Origin: an uncultured Caulobacterales bacterium
GTDB taxonomy: Bacteria > Pseudomonadota > Alphaproteobacteria > Caulobacterales > Maricaulaceae
DNA length: 64,000 nucleotides
Direction: 5' to 3'
Assembly (NCBI GenBank): GCA_938009235.1
Contig: CALLIK010000009.1
Coordinates: forward strand, 124,001-188,000
The notes beneath the pieces are model-generated. The model did no database searches, was not told the DNA's origin, and worked only from the letters and a program-made list of their open reading frames with translations. The position numbers and the translations under genes are program-made. Of this stretch, positions 26,160 to 36,244 are shown piece after piece. How positions within the stretch are numbered: the stretch's first letter is position 1; each line of letters begins with the position of its first letter.

Positions 26160-26570
26160 TTAGCCAGTCGTCGGCGCGCCCATCGTTTCGCCTAGACCAG
26201 GGCCAACAGGGCCAATTTCAACTGTGGCGTCGCAGAAGTTGGTGATCTCAGTTTGATTTCCCGTTTGAGGGTCGATGATAACGTAGAAAACTTCGGCTTG
26301 TTTGATAATAATGTCTTGTGATGTGCGCTGCTCTAGCGGCTCATAGGGTTCGTTATCAATATAGCTAATGCCCACCACTGTTTTAGTATCAGCCGGGATT
26401 TCTACACGTTGTAGTGCGCTAACTTCATAACAGAGCGGCGCAGTCGGGACTTGTACCGCCACTGGCGCTTGAACCACTGGCGCTTCAACAGGTTTTGGAA
26501 TCACGTGACACGCGGACAAAGCGGCTGTGGATGCCGTTAATATGGCAATAGTTTTGATAGACAGGCGCAT
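26160..26570 (-). CDS. Lipoprotein of unknown function
   Basis: The product (136 residues from the ATG at 26570, which has a GGAG ribosome-binding site; the tracked ORF starts at an upstream TTG) carries a lipoprotein signal peptide MRLSIKTIAILTASTAALSAC. The mature N-terminus has repeated Pro/Val/Ala motifs (PVEAPVVQAPVAVQVP), followed by a small globular part with SYIDNEPYEPLEQRTSQDIIIKQAEVFYVIIDPQTGNQTEI. It lies antisense between the DUF3088 gene and tolQ. I recognise no named family. Confidence 0.7.
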   Translation of the reverse strand: MRLSIKTIAILTASTAALSACHVIPKPVEAPVVQAPVAVQVPTAPLCYEVSALQRVEIPADTKTVVGISYIDNEPYEPLEQRTSQDIIIKQAEVFYVIIDPQTGNQTEITNFCDATVEIGPVGPGLGETMGAPTTG

Positions 26571-26788
26571 GGCAGTCTCCAATTGGGGGTTTATTCGACC
26601 CTATATGATTGTTTTGCCTAAATTATGACAAAATGAGGCGAAATTTGGTCACTTATAGTAAAAGTGTTTAAGGATAGGCTTAAGGTTTAGTTATTAGAGC
26701 TTACAAACGCTTAACTGGCCCTGAATGGATGATACCGTTAACCCGAGTAAACAGAATCAAACTGCAAAAGATTTAGACAAGGACCTCC

Positions 26789-27520
26789 ATGATCGACTTA
26801 ATCTTCCAGGCTAGCCCGATGGCCGATGTTCATAGCGGTGATTTTTCGTTCCTATCGCTTTTCCTAAGGGCAGATTGGGTCGTGAAATCTGTCATGATCC
26901 TTTTGGCCGTCGCCTCCATTTGGTCTTGGGTGGTTGCTGTTGACAAATTCATCATGTTTACGATGCTGAAACGACGCGCCACAGCCTTTGAGGACACGTT
27001 TTGGTCAGGCCGCACATTGGATGACTTGTCCAAAGCTCTTGGCAGCGATACGCGTGACCCGATGGCGCGCGTTTTTGCGGCGGCTATGCGTGAATATAAT
27101 GAAAGCCGAAATGCTCAGGCAACACCTGGTGTGTTAGGACGCTCGAGCGCGACACATGAGCGTATCGATAGTGTGATGAATTTAGTCATCAATCGTGAAC
27201 TGGCCAAGGCCGAGCGTGGTATGACGGTTTTGGCGACAGTGGCTTCGGCGTCAGTATTTGTAGGACTGTTCGGGACGGTTTGGGGCATTATGAATGCGTT
27301 CCGCGCGATTGCGATCAGCCAGAACACGAACCTCTCCGTTGTTGCTCCTGGTATTGCTGAGGCTCTCTTTGCCACGGCGTTGGGCCTTATAGCCGCGATT
27401 CCTGCGCTGATTTTCTACAATATGTTTACCGCAGACCTTGATAAGTATGGCGGCCGCTTAGAAGGTTATTCAGACGAGCTCTCCGCAATCCTGTCTCGCA
27501 AATTGAGCAAAGGAGCTTAG
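26789..27520 (+). CDS. tolQ: Tol-Pal system proton channel TolQ
   Basis: TolQ forms with TolR the proton-driven motor that energises TolA for outer-membrane constriction at division. The 243-residue protein has three membrane segments (around residues 30-50, 145-170 and 180-205). The conserved ATVASASVFVGLFGTVWGIMNAF and IAEALFATALGLIAAIPALIFYNMF segments are present. It starts a fresh transcription unit after a 206-nt upstream gap and is followed 4 nt later by tolR. Confidence 0.96.
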   Translation: MIDLIFQASPMADVHSGDFSFLSLFLRADWVVKSVMILLAVASIWSWVVAVDKFIMFTMLKRRATAFEDTFWSGRTLDDLSKALGSDTRDPMARVFAAAMREYNESRNAQATPGVLGRSSATHERIDSVMNLVINRELAKAERGMTVLATVASASVFVGLFGTVWGIMNAFRAIAISQNTNLSVVAPGIAEALFATALGLIAAIPALIFYNMFTADLDKYGGRLEGYSDELSAILSRKLSKGA

Positions 27521-27524
27521 GGGC

Positions 27525-27977
27525 GTGGGTGCCAACATACAGCGCGGGGTCGGGAAAAACTCTGGACGCCGCCGTAATCGCCGTAGCGGTTTGAATGCCG
27601 ACATTAATGTGACGCCTTTGGTGGATGTTATGCTCGTGCTTCTGATTGTATTCATGGTCGCAGCACCATTATTAAGTGTTGGCGTTCCGATTGAGCTGCC
27701 GAAAACTGATGCGAAATCACTGCCGTCTCAAACCGAACCGATTACGATTTCTGTGAATTCTGACGGAGCAGTCTTTATTCAAGAGACAGAAATCGCCCTC
27801 GAAGACATCGCGACACGCCTGATTGCGATCAGTAATAATGGCTATGACGAACGCATATATCTGCGCGGCGACGGTCAAGCGAACTATGAGGCCGTGATGA
27901 AAGTCATGGCGCGCGTTAATGCGGCTGGGTTTTCCAACTTAGGCCTAGTCACTGACCCTGTGAGCGCTGGAAATTAA
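27525..27977 (+). CDS. tolR: Tol-Pal system protein TolR (ExbD family)
   Basis: This 150-residue biopolymer-transport protein has one N-terminal membrane helix. The sequence DINVTPLVDVMLVLLIVFMVAAP carries the Asp needed for proton use. The periplasmic domain follows, with GDGQANYEAVMKVMARVNAAGFSNLGLVT. The start codon is GTG. Its stop codon overlaps the proposed tolA start. Confidence 0.95.
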   Translation: MGANIQRGVGKNSGRRRNRRSGLNADINVTPLVDVMLVLLIVFMVAAPLLSVGVPIELPKTDAKSLPSQTEPITISVNSDGAVFIQETEIALEDIATRLIAISNNGYDERIYLRGDGQANYEAVMKVMARVNAAGFSNLGLVTDPVSAGN

Positions 27978-28806
27978 GTTAGGTCTCCCTATATCACTTG
28001 CCCTGCATGTAGGCGTGTTTGGCGGATTCACCCTTTTTGCTGCTGAGGCAAGGCCGCTTGCTGAAGCGAAGGTGATTCCTGTCGAAATCCTGACAGTTGC
28101 GCCAAAGACAAATGTCTCTGCTGCTATCAAACCGCCTAAACCACAGCCAAAACTCCCGCAACCTGACGTCATGACATCGCCCACGCCAATGGAAAACGCT
28201 GAAGAAAAAGCACCAGAGGTGAAAGTGGCCCCGCAGGAAGCCCCTATTGAGAAAGTCGTGGAGATTACGCCTGAGCAAACGGACGTGGAAGAACCTATTC
28301 CTGAGCCTCTCCCCGAACCTAAACCAGACCCGAAACCGCCTGAACCAAGTTTTGATTTGGATGCATTGTCAGGCTTGATAGATAGAACGCGAGAGACTGC
28401 GCCAGAAACCAACCAACAGATAGCGTTAGAAAGCGAAACCGCTCAGGCGCGATATGAAGATGTGGCGCGCCGTGCAGAAGGCGAGGGCAGTGGCCTCAGT
28501 GCCACAGAAGCCGACCTTGTTGCGAATGCCCTATATAGATGCTGGCGTATGCCCGCCGCGGCGAAGGACGCTGAAAACCTACAAGTTCGTCTGAATGTGA
28601 AATTCGTGATTGGCGGTCATGTTGAAAGCGTCAAGCTGATCGACCAAGCGGCGTCACGTCGATTGTCACCCGGCAATGAATATTGGGAGATCGCGGAACG
28701 CAGCGCGATTGCGGCTGTGAACAAGTGCTCGCCTTATGATTTCCTGCCAGATGAACGATATGGAGTATGGAGAGAACTTATCTTGAATTTGCGTCCACAA
28801 TTGTAA
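27973..28806 (+). CDS. tolA: Tol-Pal system protein TolA, with a non-canonical ATT start
   Basis: TolA links the TolQR motor to TolB-Pal across the periplasm. The tracked ORF begins at the first GTG (28015), but the frame is open upstream and encodes the membrane anchor ([25 protein letters not shown]), which the GTG start would cut in half. No ATG, GTG or TTG lies between the in-frame stop at 27961 and 28015; an ATT at 27973 overlapping the tolR stop gives [16 protein letters not shown] Pro/Glu/Lys-rich arm (residues 50-120) and a C-terminal TonB/TolA-like domain ([30 protein letters not shown]) follow. Function is clear from order and architecture; the start codon is inferred. Confidence 0.88.
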   Translation: MKLGLPISLALHVGVFGGFTLFAAEARPLAEAKVIPVEILTVAPKTNVSAAIKPPKPQPKLPQPDVMTSPTPMENAEEKAPEVKVAPQEAPIEKVVEITPEQTDVEEPIPEPLPEPKPDPKPPEPSFDLDALSGLIDRTRETAPETNQQIALESETAQARYEDVARRAEGEGSGLSATEADLVANALYRCWRMPAAAKDAENLQVRLNVKFVIGGHVESVKLIDQAASRRLSPGNEYWEIAERSAIAAVNKCSPYDFLPDERYGVWRELILNLRPQL

Positions 28807-28817
28807 AGACTGTAGAA

Positions 28818-30140
28818 ATGACACGTATCACGCGAATTTTTCAAATCCTCCTTGGTTGGATTTTCTTCCTCTCATTGTCCCTGCCAGCGCAGGCGCAATT
28901 GGAAATCGATATTACAAAGGGTAATTTGGACCCTGTTCAGATTGCGGTCCCTGATTTCCTCGCCACGACGCAAGCCGAACGAGAGCTTGGCGCAAAAGTG
29001 GCCGAAGTCATTCGGGCTGATTTGGAACGCTCTGGCTTGTTCCGCGCGCTTGCGCCTGAAAGCTTCCTCGAGACACAAACAAATATCGATTACAAACCTA
29101 CCTTTGCAGATTGGCGCGTTATCAAAGCTGATGCTTTGGTGTCGGGACGTATTAAGACTGAAAGCGATAGCCGCGTTTTGGTGGAGTTCCGCTTGTGGGA
29201 CGTTTTTGCAGGCCAACAGTTAAAAGGCGTCCGCTTTGCGACAACACCCGATAACTGGCGCCGTACAGCCCATAAGGCGAGTGATGCCATCTATCAGGCA
29301 CTGACAGGTGAAAGCGGGTATTTCGACTCTCGTATTGTTTTCATCGACGAAAAGGGCCCTAAAACGAACAGAACAAAGCGTCTCGCGATTATGGACCAAG
29401 ACGGCGAAAGCCCTGTCTATCTTCTGGGTGGGTCTGATTTGGTACTAACACCGCGTTTCTCTCCGAATAGCCAAACCATCGTTTATATGAGCTATGAGAA
29501 CAATAACCCGAACGTTTACCTGCTGAATATTGAAACAGGCCGACGAGAATTATTAGGCGACTTTCCGGGCATGACATTTGCCCCAAATTTCTCGCCCAAG
29601 GGTGACAAGCTCATTATGTCTATGTCTCGGCGCGGTAATTCCGATCTCTACCTAATGGATTTACGCTCACGTAGCACGACGCGTTTGACAACAGACCCTG
29701 CCATTGATGTATCGGCTAGCTTTGCCCCCGATGGACGTAAAATTGCTTTCAATTCAGATCGAGGGTCTAGCCCGCAAATCTATACGATGGATGCCAATGG
29801 CAAAAACGTAAAACGTATTAGCTTCGGAAAAGGGCGCTATTCGGCCCCTGTTTGGAGTCCGCGTGGCGACAAAATAGCATTTGTTCGTAGCCAAAGCGGA
29901 AAATTTGGTATCGGCGTGATGGATGTTGACGGCAAAAACGAACGTATGTTGACCGAAAGTTATTTGGACGAGAGCCCAACGTGGAGTCCAAATGGACGCG
30001 TTATTCTATTTTCTCGTGATACGCGCGGGTCACGAAATGGCTCTGAAGTTTGGTCTGTTGATCTGACAGGACAAAACCTTCGGCGTGTTGAAACACCTGG
30101 GCAAGCCTCTGATCCTGCTTGGTCACCTTTGCTGCCTTAA
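28818..30140 (+). CDS. tolB: Tol-Pal system beta-propeller protein TolB
   Basis: TolB is the periplasmic partner of Pal and TolA. The ATG at 28818, 11 nt after tolA, gives a signal peptide ([27 protein letters not shown]). The N-terminal domain spans about residues 30-160. The six-bladed propeller follows, with WD40-like repeats such as [27 protein letters not shown] and [27 protein letters not shown]. The tracked ORF starts 51 nt upstream inside tolA. Length is 440 residues, as usual. Confidence 0.97.
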   Translation: MTRITRIFQILLGWIFFLSLSLPAQAQLEIDITKGNLDPVQIAVPDFLATTQAERELGAKVAEVIRADLERSGLFRALAPESFLETQTNIDYKPTFADWRVIKADALVSGRIKTESDSRVLVEFRLWDVFAGQQLKGVRFATTPDNWRRTAHKASDAIYQALTGESGYFDSRIVFIDEKGPKTNRTKRLAIMDQDGESPVYLLGGSDLVLTPRFSPNSQTIVYMSYENNNPNVYLLNIETGRRELLGDFPGMTFAPNFSPKGDKLIMSMSRRGNSDLYLMDLRSRSTTRLTTDPAIDVSASFAPDGRKIAFNSDRGSSPQIYTMDANGKNVKRISFGKGRYSAPVWSPRGDKIAFVRSQSGKFGIGVMDVDGKNERMLTESYLDESPTWSPNGRVILFSRDTRGSRNGSEVWSVDLTGQNLRRVETPGQASDPAWSPLLP

Positions 30141-30283
30141 GTCTATATTATGTCTGTTCTTATCAATTTGTTGAACGAATTGACTGTATTGACAAAATTC
30201 AGCCTTGATTGTGACGCAAACCCTGCGTTTAAGAACAGGGTTAGGTTCGTTCACCTGTCTACCTGCACCTAAAGGAGAAACTG

Positions 30284-30865
30284 ATGAAACGTATTATCAT
30301 AGCGAGCGCAGCGCTGATTGTTCTATCCGCATGTGCCACAAAGCCGGACGTCGTTGAGACAGTCGTGGCTCAAAAACCAGTCACTCAAGCCCCCCCGCCT
30401 ATTTTTGAACAGGTACCTGAAGCTTTGCCACCTGTTGTTAAACAGCCAGACGTTGTTCAGGCTGCACCAGATTTGAATTTGCCGGCGGCGGGTTCACTCG
30501 AAGATTTTGCCTACCAAAGTGGCGGCGAACCTCGGATATTCTTTGGTTATGATCAATATGATCTATCCGACGAAGCCCGCGATATTCTACGTCGCCAAGC
30601 CGATTGGCTCAAAACTTATGATACTGCGACGGCCGTCGTTGAAGGTCATGCGGATGAGCGCGGCACACGAGAATATAACCTCGCACTTGGTGCCCGAAGG
30701 GCAGATACTGTTCAAGCATTTTTGATTAGTCAAGGTGTTGCGCCAAATAGATTGCGCTCTATTTCCTATGGTAAAGAACGGCCAATTGATGGTCGACCTT
30801 CGACTGAGGGTTGGGCGCGTAACCGAAATAGCTTTACAGGTCTTCAGCTGAACGGCGTAAGCTGA
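30284..30865 (+). CDS. pal: Peptidoglycan-associated lipoprotein Pal
   Basis: Pal anchors the outer membrane to peptidoglycan and is the end point of the Tol system. The signal peptide ends in lipobox LSAC at about residue 17. The OmpA-type domain is at about residues 80-190, including IFFGYDQYDLSDEA, EGHADERGTREYNLALGARRADTVQAFL and the peptidoglycan-contacting Asp/Arg residues. An AAAGGAG ribosome-binding site precedes the ATG. It has its own 143-nt upstream region with a short hairpin (AACCCTG...CAGGGTT). Confidence 0.97.
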   Translation: MKRIIIASAALIVLSACATKPDVVETVVAQKPVTQAPPPIFEQVPEALPPVVKQPDVVQAAPDLNLPAAGSLEDFAYQSGGEPRIFFGYDQYDLSDEARDILRRQADWLKTYDTATAVVEGHADERGTREYNLALGARRADTVQAFLISQGVAPNRLRSISYGKERPIDGRPSTEGWARNRNSFTGLQLNGVS

Positions 30866-30922
30866 ACCTTGAATTTATAAAGCGTTCACCACTCTGACGA
30901 TGATTTAAGACGCAAAACCTAC

Positions 30923-30945
30923 CGCCGTCAGTTATGCTGACGGCG
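30923..30945 (+). terminator. Hairpin between pal and cpoB
   Basis: CGCCGTCAG-TTATG-CTGACGGCG is a perfect 9-bp stem 58 nt after the pal stop. It is followed by TTCGTGTATTTT, a poor U-tract, so it may only partly terminate and thereby lower cpoB relative to pal. Confidence 0.55.
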
Positions 30946-30980
30946 TTCGTGTATTTTACCCGCTTCGGGAGGCCCCTCTT

Positions 30981-31910
30981 ATGCCAAAGTTTCTTAAATT
31001 ATTTGCTCTTGCTCTTTTGGCGACATCAGTCCTCGTATCGAGTCCTTCGCAGGCGCAATCAAAGAAGGATCTAGCCGCACAGAATGTAGCTTTGACTCAG
31101 CGTTTAGCCCGACTGGAATCACGAATGCTAACGGGCGATCCAGCCGCTGAACGGTTGATGGCGCGCATTGACGCGTTGGAATCCTCTCAACGTGCGTTGC
31201 GCGGCGAGTTAGAGCGCGTGGCCTATGAAAGAGATGGTCTTAAAGGTGAAGTTATGCAGCTTCGGACTGAGTTGCAACTCATTCAGGATATGGCGAGCCG
31301 TATGGCCGTCCACTTGGACGCCGTTGATTTGATCACGCAAGAGCAAACACGTCCTGTTCAGCGCAGAGTTGGCCCCGTTCAGTATGGAGGTACAACGCCT
31401 ATGAATCCCTTAGGTAGTGCGCCTGTTTTCAACGAGCGCCCATTAGTTTTAGGCGAGGGACAACCCCAGTTTTCATCTCAGGCTCAACCTCAACTTCAAC
31501 CACAATCAATACAGCCACCCGTGACGAATGATGTCGCTGAATTAGGTCAAACAGGAAAACGTCTTCTGTCTGAAGGCGATTTCGCAGGGGCGCAAGTTTC
31601 CCTCAAGCAATACTTACAATTCAATCCAGATGCCCCTGATGTGGGCGAAATGAACTATTACCTCGGCGAGAGCTACTATGTTCGAAGTGGCTATGCTGAT
31701 GCGGCGGATGCTTACATTACGAGCATGAAGCGTGACCCGCGTGGCGTGAAAGCCCCAGACGCAATGGTCCGCCTTGCAGGTGCCTTGCGCGAGCTAGGGA
31801 AACCTCAAGATGCTTGTGCGACACTGGCTAGCTTACCTCGCCAATATCCGAATGCGTCAGTGACTGTGAAAGATAAGGCGAAACTGGAAGCGGCTCGCGC
31901 GGGATGCTAG
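30981..31910 (+). CDS. cpoB: Cell division coordinator CpoB (YbgF)
   Basis: CpoB coordinates peptidoglycan synthesis with Tol-driven outer-membrane constriction. The 309-residue protein has a signal peptide (ALLATSVLVSSPSQAQ) and a coiled coil (about residues 35-110, ALTQRLARLESRM ... RIDALESSQRALRGELERV). A Gln/Pro-rich linker and a C-terminal TPR domain follow (GKRLLSEGDFAGAQVSLKQYLQFNPDAPDVGEMNYYLGESYYVRSGYADAADAY). It is the last gene of the tol-pal cluster, and tilS starts 10 nt later. Confidence 0.94.
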   Translation: MPKFLKLFALALLATSVLVSSPSQAQSKKDLAAQNVALTQRLARLESRMLTGDPAAERLMARIDALESSQRALRGELERVAYERDGLKGEVMQLRTELQLIQDMASRMAVHLDAVDLITQEQTRPVQRRVGPVQYGGTTPMNPLGSAPVFNERPLVLGEGQPQFSSQAQPQLQPQSIQPPVTNDVAELGQTGKRLLSEGDFAGAQVSLKQYLQFNPDAPDVGEMNYYLGESYYVRSGYADAADAYITSMKRDPRGVKAPDAMVRLAGALRELGKPQDACATLASLPRQYPNASVTVKDKAKLEAARAGC

Positions 31911-31920
31911 TGCGCGTGGG

Positions 31921-33168
31921 GTGACGCTACCCCGCCCAAATCTGACTCGACCAACCGCCATTGCCTTTTCAGGCGGAGGCGACAGTACCGCGATGGTTTA
32001 CGCGTTCTGTGACCATCCGTGTGTCACCCATGTTTTTATCATTGATCACAAATTGAGAGATGGCAGCGCGGAAGAAGTTGCTCAAGCTGCGAAATTTGCC
32101 GAGGGTTTGGGCTATACCGTTATAACAGATTGCTGGGCGCATGACGGCGTGACGTCTGGCATTCAAGTCAAAGCCCGATCATATCGATATACCGCGTTAG
32201 GCCGTCTCTGCCGCGCAGCGGGCCTTACGAATTTGATGACAGCCCATACAGCTGATGATCAAGCTGAGACTTTGTTGATGCGATTGGACAGACAAACAGG
32301 ATGGCGAGGTCTCGCGGGAATGCCAACTTGTGCCTTTGGCCCTCTTTGGCCGGCTTTGGCTGGGGTTACGCTTCACCGGCCTTGGCTCAATGTCTCTAGA
32401 GCCGAGCTGCGTGCATATAACCACACCAATGAACTGCCATTCGTAGATGACCCTTCAAATGAAAACCGTGACTTCACGCGTGTACGCGCGCGGCAGGCTT
32501 TGGCGGTAGATACGGATTTGCGGGCTGATCTTTTGAAACAACAACAGAGCGCGCGGATGCGGTTGAGTGCAGAACGTAAGGACCACGCAGACTGGCTTGC
32601 TAAACATGCACACGTGAGCCCGCATGGTTTCATTGAAATCGATGCAGTGCCGCCTTGCGAGTTACTTCTTCACTTACTCAACATCGTTGCGGGGCAGGGT
32701 GGTCCGATTGATGCCGCAAAGCGTAAACGCCTTCATGGCGATATGAGTCAGTCTGGGTTTAAGTCGGCGACCTTGGCAGGAGCTTGGGTTGTAAAGACAC
32801 CTCACGGTTTTGTGCTAACGCGCGATATGGTCGCAGTCACTGGAAGAAACGATCTTGCAGGTCTTGGGCGCATAGGCTTGATACAGGGTGAAAAACACCT
32901 TTGGGATGGACGATTTTGGATGGAGTCCAAACAGACGAATATGACGGTTGAGCCTGCTTTTGGAAACTTACATCATATGAAGCAACATGCTGATTTAAAA
33001 TGTATTTTTGATTTACAAAAAGAGGTTCGACCAAGTCTTCCATTGTACCGCCAAGGCGATTCATTGTTGAGTTTTGGAGCGGTTACGTCAAAATATATTG
33101 ACGCAGAAGCCGTGACGGCCTCGCGTTTGCAAGCTTTGTATAAAGGGGCCATATCTGTCCCTATTTAA
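31921..33168 (+). CDS. tilS: tRNA(Ile)-lysidine synthase
   Basis: TilS converts the wobble cytidine of tRNA-Ile(CAU) to lysidine, allowing AUA decoding. The PP-loop SGGGDSTAMVYAF is at residues 18-30, and TAHTADDQAETLLMRLDR follows near residue 105. The C-terminal part is shortened compared with E. coli, common in alphaproteobacteria. Translation starts at a GTG 10 nt after cpoB. It is followed by ftsH, a typical pairing. Confidence 0.93.
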   Translation: MTLPRPNLTRPTAIAFSGGGDSTAMVYAFCDHPCVTHVFIIDHKLRDGSAEEVAQAAKFAEGLGYTVITDCWAHDGVTSGIQVKARSYRYTALGRLCRAAGLTNLMTAHTADDQAETLLMRLDRQTGWRGLAGMPTCAFGPLWPALAGVTLHRPWLNVSRAELRAYNHTNELPFVDDPSNENRDFTRVRARQALAVDTDLRADLLKQQQSARMRLSAERKDHADWLAKHAHVSPHGFIEIDAVPPCELLLHLLNIVAGQGGPIDAAKRKRLHGDMSQSGFKSATLAGAWVVKTPHGFVLTRDMVAVTGRNDLAGLGRIGLIQGEKHLWDGRFWMESKQTNMTVEPAFGNLHHMKQHADLKCIFDLQKEVRPSLPLYRQGDSLLSFGAVTSKYIDAEAVTASRLQALYKGAISVPI

Positions 33169-33266
33169 GCCACATGTAACTTGGTGAAATTTGCCGCTTT
33201 TTTTTGGCGATTTTCGTCCCATGTGTTAGAGACAGTCAATTCGTACCCTTTTAAGGTCCAATCCGC

Positions 33267-35210
33267 ATGAAAAACGCCAATACTCGCAATTTCGTCATCT
33301 GGGGCGTTGTTATCGCGCTTCTCATGGCAATGGTCGTGGCCAGTGGCTCGCCTTTGCAAAACCCTGCCAGCGAAGAAATTAGCTATTCGAAGTTCGTTGA
33401 TCGTGTTCAAGCTGACGAGGTCGCATCGGCTTTGGTTGATACAGGTGACGGCGTCATTACGGGTAAGCTTAAGAACGGAGAAGAGTTCAGCACAAACCTT
33501 GGCGATTTTGCACTCAACTTTGACATCGTTGAATTTTTTGCAGGCACGAACACAGATTACGATAATGCGCCAGTGAAACGTTCGTCGTTGCTGAGCAATG
33601 TGTTGGTGAGCTTTTTGCCGCTTCTGTTGATTGGTGGACTGTTCATTCTGTTCTTCCGCAATATGCAAGGCGGCGGTGGACGTGGTGGCGCGATGAGCTT
33701 CGGTAAATCCAAAGCCAAGCTGCTCACCGAAAATACGAACAAAGTCACATTTGATGATGTTGCAGGCGTGGAAAGCGCGAAAGAAGATCTCAAAGAGGTC
33801 GTCGATTTCCTACAGGACCCAACACGGTTCACACGCCTAGGCGCGAAAATCCCGACAGGTGCCTTGCTTGTTGGCCCTCCTGGTACAGGTAAGACATTGC
33901 TAGCTCGCGCAGTAGCGGGTGAAGCGGGCGTTCCATTCTATACGATTTCTGGTTCTGATTTCGTTGAAATGTTCGTCGGCGTGGGTGCATCCCGTGTCCG
34001 CGAAATGTTTGCGGAAGCGCGTAAGCAAGCGCCATGTATTATCTTTATTGACGAGATTGATGCTGTTGGCCGTCACCGTGGCGTCGGAACATCAGGTGGT
34101 CACGAAGAACGTGAGCAGACTTTGAACCAACTCCTCGTTGAGATGGATGGTTTTGAAGGTGATGAAGGTATTATCATTATCGCGGCGACGAACCGCCCTG
34201 ATGTGTTGGATAAAGCTTTATTGCGTCCGGGTCGTTTCGACCGTCAGATCGAAGTGCCTTATCCTGATATTCAAGGCCGTGAGAAAATTCTCGAAGTGCA
34301 TATGAAGGGCAAGCCAATCGCGGCAGCCGTCGATGTGAAATATATCGCGCGCGGAACGCCAGGCTTCTCTGGCGCCGATTTGATGAACCTCGTTAATGAG
34401 GCCGCACTCCTGTCTGCACGTCGTAACAAGCTGAAGATTACACAACGTGAGTTTGAAGATGCGCGCGATAAAATCTTGATGGGCGCAGAACGTAGAACGT
34501 TGTCTATGACGGACGAAGAACGTGCGAACACAGCCTATCACGAAGCGGGTCATGCGATCGTTGGTTTGAATATGAAGGCAAGTTTGCCAATCCATAAAGC
34601 GACGATTATTCCACGTGGCCGAGCATTGGGTATGGTTCAGTATTTGCCAGAGCGCGATCAAATCAGTCAATCTCGCGAAGAAATGATTGCCCATATGGCT
34701 ATGGCGATGGGTGGCCGTGCAGCGGAAGAGCTTCACTTTGGTTACGACAAGGTCACATCTGGTGCGAGCTCTGATATTGAGCAGGTCACGCGAATTGCAA
34801 CATCAATGGTCACCGAGTGGGGCCTATCGGATGCCATTGGTCCAATTGCCTATAAGCAGCAAGACAATGGGTCTTTCGTACCTGGTATCGGCCGTGGTTC
34901 AGCGATTTCCCCTGAAACGGCTACGTTGATCGAAGCTGAAATCAAGCGCTTCATCACTGAAGCGCATGAGACAGCGCTGAAAATTTTGAAGAAGAAAAAG
35001 AAGGATTGGGTCAAACTCGCAGAAGCCCTTCTCGAATATGAGACGCTCTCAGGTGATGAGATCAAAGCGCTTTTGAGCGACGATACAAAGCCAAAGCGTC
35101 CCGACAGTTCCGGTGGTGGGAAACCTGCTGTTGCGGCTGTGCCGACAACGCGCAAGCCGAAGTCAAAACCAGTTGGCGGCACGTCGACGGCGAAAGACAC
35201 GTCTGAATAG
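33267..35210 (+). CDS. ftsH: ATP-dependent zinc metalloprotease FtsH
   Basis: This membrane-anchored AAA+ protease degrades misassembled membrane proteins and regulatory proteins. Two membrane helices lie near residues 8-25 and 103-123 with a periplasmic domain between. The AAA domain has Walker A GPPGTGKT and Walker [16 protein letters not shown] with the second region of homology after it. The protease domain has HEAGH at about residue 425. The C-terminal tail is Pro/Lys/Thr-rich. It is 647 residues, full length, and ends at a strong terminator. Confidence 0.98.
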   Translation: MKNANTRNFVIWGVVIALLMAMVVASGSPLQNPASEEISYSKFVDRVQADEVASALVDTGDGVITGKLKNGEEFSTNLGDFALNFDIVEFFAGTNTDYDNAPVKRSSLLSNVLVSFLPLLLIGGLFILFFRNMQGGGGRGGAMSFGKSKAKLLTENTNKVTFDDVAGVESAKEDLKEVVDFLQDPTRFTRLGAKIPTGALLVGPPGTGKTLLARAVAGEAGVPFYTISGSDFVEMFVGVGASRVREMFAEARKQAPCIIFIDEIDAVGRHRGVGTSGGHEEREQTLNQLLVEMDGFEGDEGIIIIAATNRPDVLDKALLRPGRFDRQIEVPYPDIQGREKILEVHMKGKPIAAAVDVKYIARGTPGFSGADLMNLVNEAALLSARRNKLKITQREFEDARDKILMGAERRTLSMTDEERANTAYHEAGHAIVGLNMKASLPIHKATIIPRGRALGMVQYLPERDQISQSREEMIAHMAMAMGGRAAEELHFGYDKVTSGASSDIEQVTRIATSMVTEWGLSDAIGPIAYKQQDNGSFVPGIGRGSAISPETATLIEAEIKRFITEAHETALKILKKKKKDWVKLAEALLEYETLSGDEIKALLSDDTKPKRPDSSGGGKPAVAAVPTTRKPKSKPVGGTSTAKDTSE

Positions 35211-35235
35211 GCCCTCCAAGGCCAGACTGAAATTG

Positions 35236-35269
35236 ACGGGCATGTGTCGTAAAGACATGTGCCCGTTTT
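35236..35269 (+). terminator. Intrinsic terminator of ftsH
   Basis: ACGGGCATGTGTC pairs with GACATGTGCCCGT over 13 positions (two G-U) around a GTAAA loop and is followed by TTTTC. It also abuts the stop of the convergent TonB/TolA-like gene. Confidence 0.85.
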
Positions 35270-36138
35270 CATTTGTCGTACTGACGTCGAAATTCTGTTG
35301 CAGCAGGCTTAAGTGTTTTGCAGTTTTTCTTCATCAAAGTTTCCCCTGCGTCACTTTTGACAACGCTATAATCACAGGCTTTGTTGACCCCATGCAGTGC
35401 ATCCCAAATGGGGCCGTCGATGCCGATGCCCGGTAAAATCATAAACCCATTTTTACCTGCACTTGGAATGCCAAGACGCTCTCGGATTTGCTCTTCACTC
35501 ATTCCGTAAAAATCAGAGTTGCTCAAACCTGAATGCGCATAGCTGGGCATCCAAACAAGATCGGTCTCTGAGAGTTGTTCCTCGGCGAATACGTTTTCCC
35601 TAAGGTCTGCGCAGTCTACTGAGAACCCTTTGAGGCAGTCGAGATTTTGTTGAAACTGGCTTTTTTCTTGGGTCATTTTATCCAGAGATATGCGTGCGCC
35701 CGACGGCAGTCGCCAACGCTCAGGTATGAGGACCGCACCAGTGTCTGCAGGCGAGGCTTGGAGTGGAATGTTGGATACGTTGACGGGCGGTTGAATGGGA
35801 TTTGGCGACGGTGGGTTTACGTCTAACTCAATTACACTCTCGTCTACAGGCGCGCTTGGTGATTCTGGAACACTGTTTAAAGGATCGTCTCTCTCTGCGG
35901 AAACTGGTGCTGGGGTTGCTTTTGTAGGAGGTGTTGCCTCAGCGGGTTGCGCAATGATGGGTGCGGGAGCTCGGTCTTCAATAATCAGTTTTACGGGAAT
36001 GGGAAGTGGCGCTGATTTTGCGGGTAAGGGGCGATGTTGGGTAATGGTGACCGCAACTCCGATATGCAAAGTGAGCGCAACGAAACAGGCGACTGCATAT
36101 CTCCCTCGCTCTTGTGATGTCAGCCCGCCCTTGGTCAT
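35269..36138 (-). CDS. Inner-membrane anchored, proline-rich TolA/TonB-like protein of unknown function
   Basis: The 289-residue product has one N-terminal membrane helix (YAVACFVALTLHIGVAVTITQ) and a long Pro/Ala-rich periplasmic stretch (residues 35-135), like TonB, TolA and FtsN-type proteins. Its C-terminal 150 residues do not resemble the TonB domain; they contain four cysteines (NLDCLKGFSVDCADLRE, KACDYS, KKNCKTL) that could form disulfides, and a segment SFYGMSEEQIRERLG-like (DFYGMSEEQIRERLGIP). It converges on ftsH and is divergent from folP. I do not recognise the family. Confidence 0.75.
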   Translation of the reverse strand: MTKGGLTSQERGRYAVACFVALTLHIGVAVTITQHRPLPAKSAPLPIPVKLIIEDRAPAPIIAQPAEATPPTKATPAPVSAERDDPLNSVPESPSAPVDESVIELDVNPPSPNPIQPPVNVSNIPLQASPADTGAVLIPERWRLPSGARISLDKMTQEKSQFQQNLDCLKGFSVDCADLRENVFAEEQLSETDLVWMPSYAHSGLSNSDFYGMSEEQIRERLGIPSAGKNGFMILPGIGIDGPIWDALHGVNKACDYSVVKSDAGETLMKKNCKTLKPAATEFRRQYDK

Positions 36139-36244
36139 GAATTTGCTTTGCAGCGCAATTCAGCTTTCACAACTTAACATCAATATAGGTCTTAGACAGG
36201 TTGAGCGGATTGCATCGCCTATCGCCGCGTTCTAAACGGCACAT

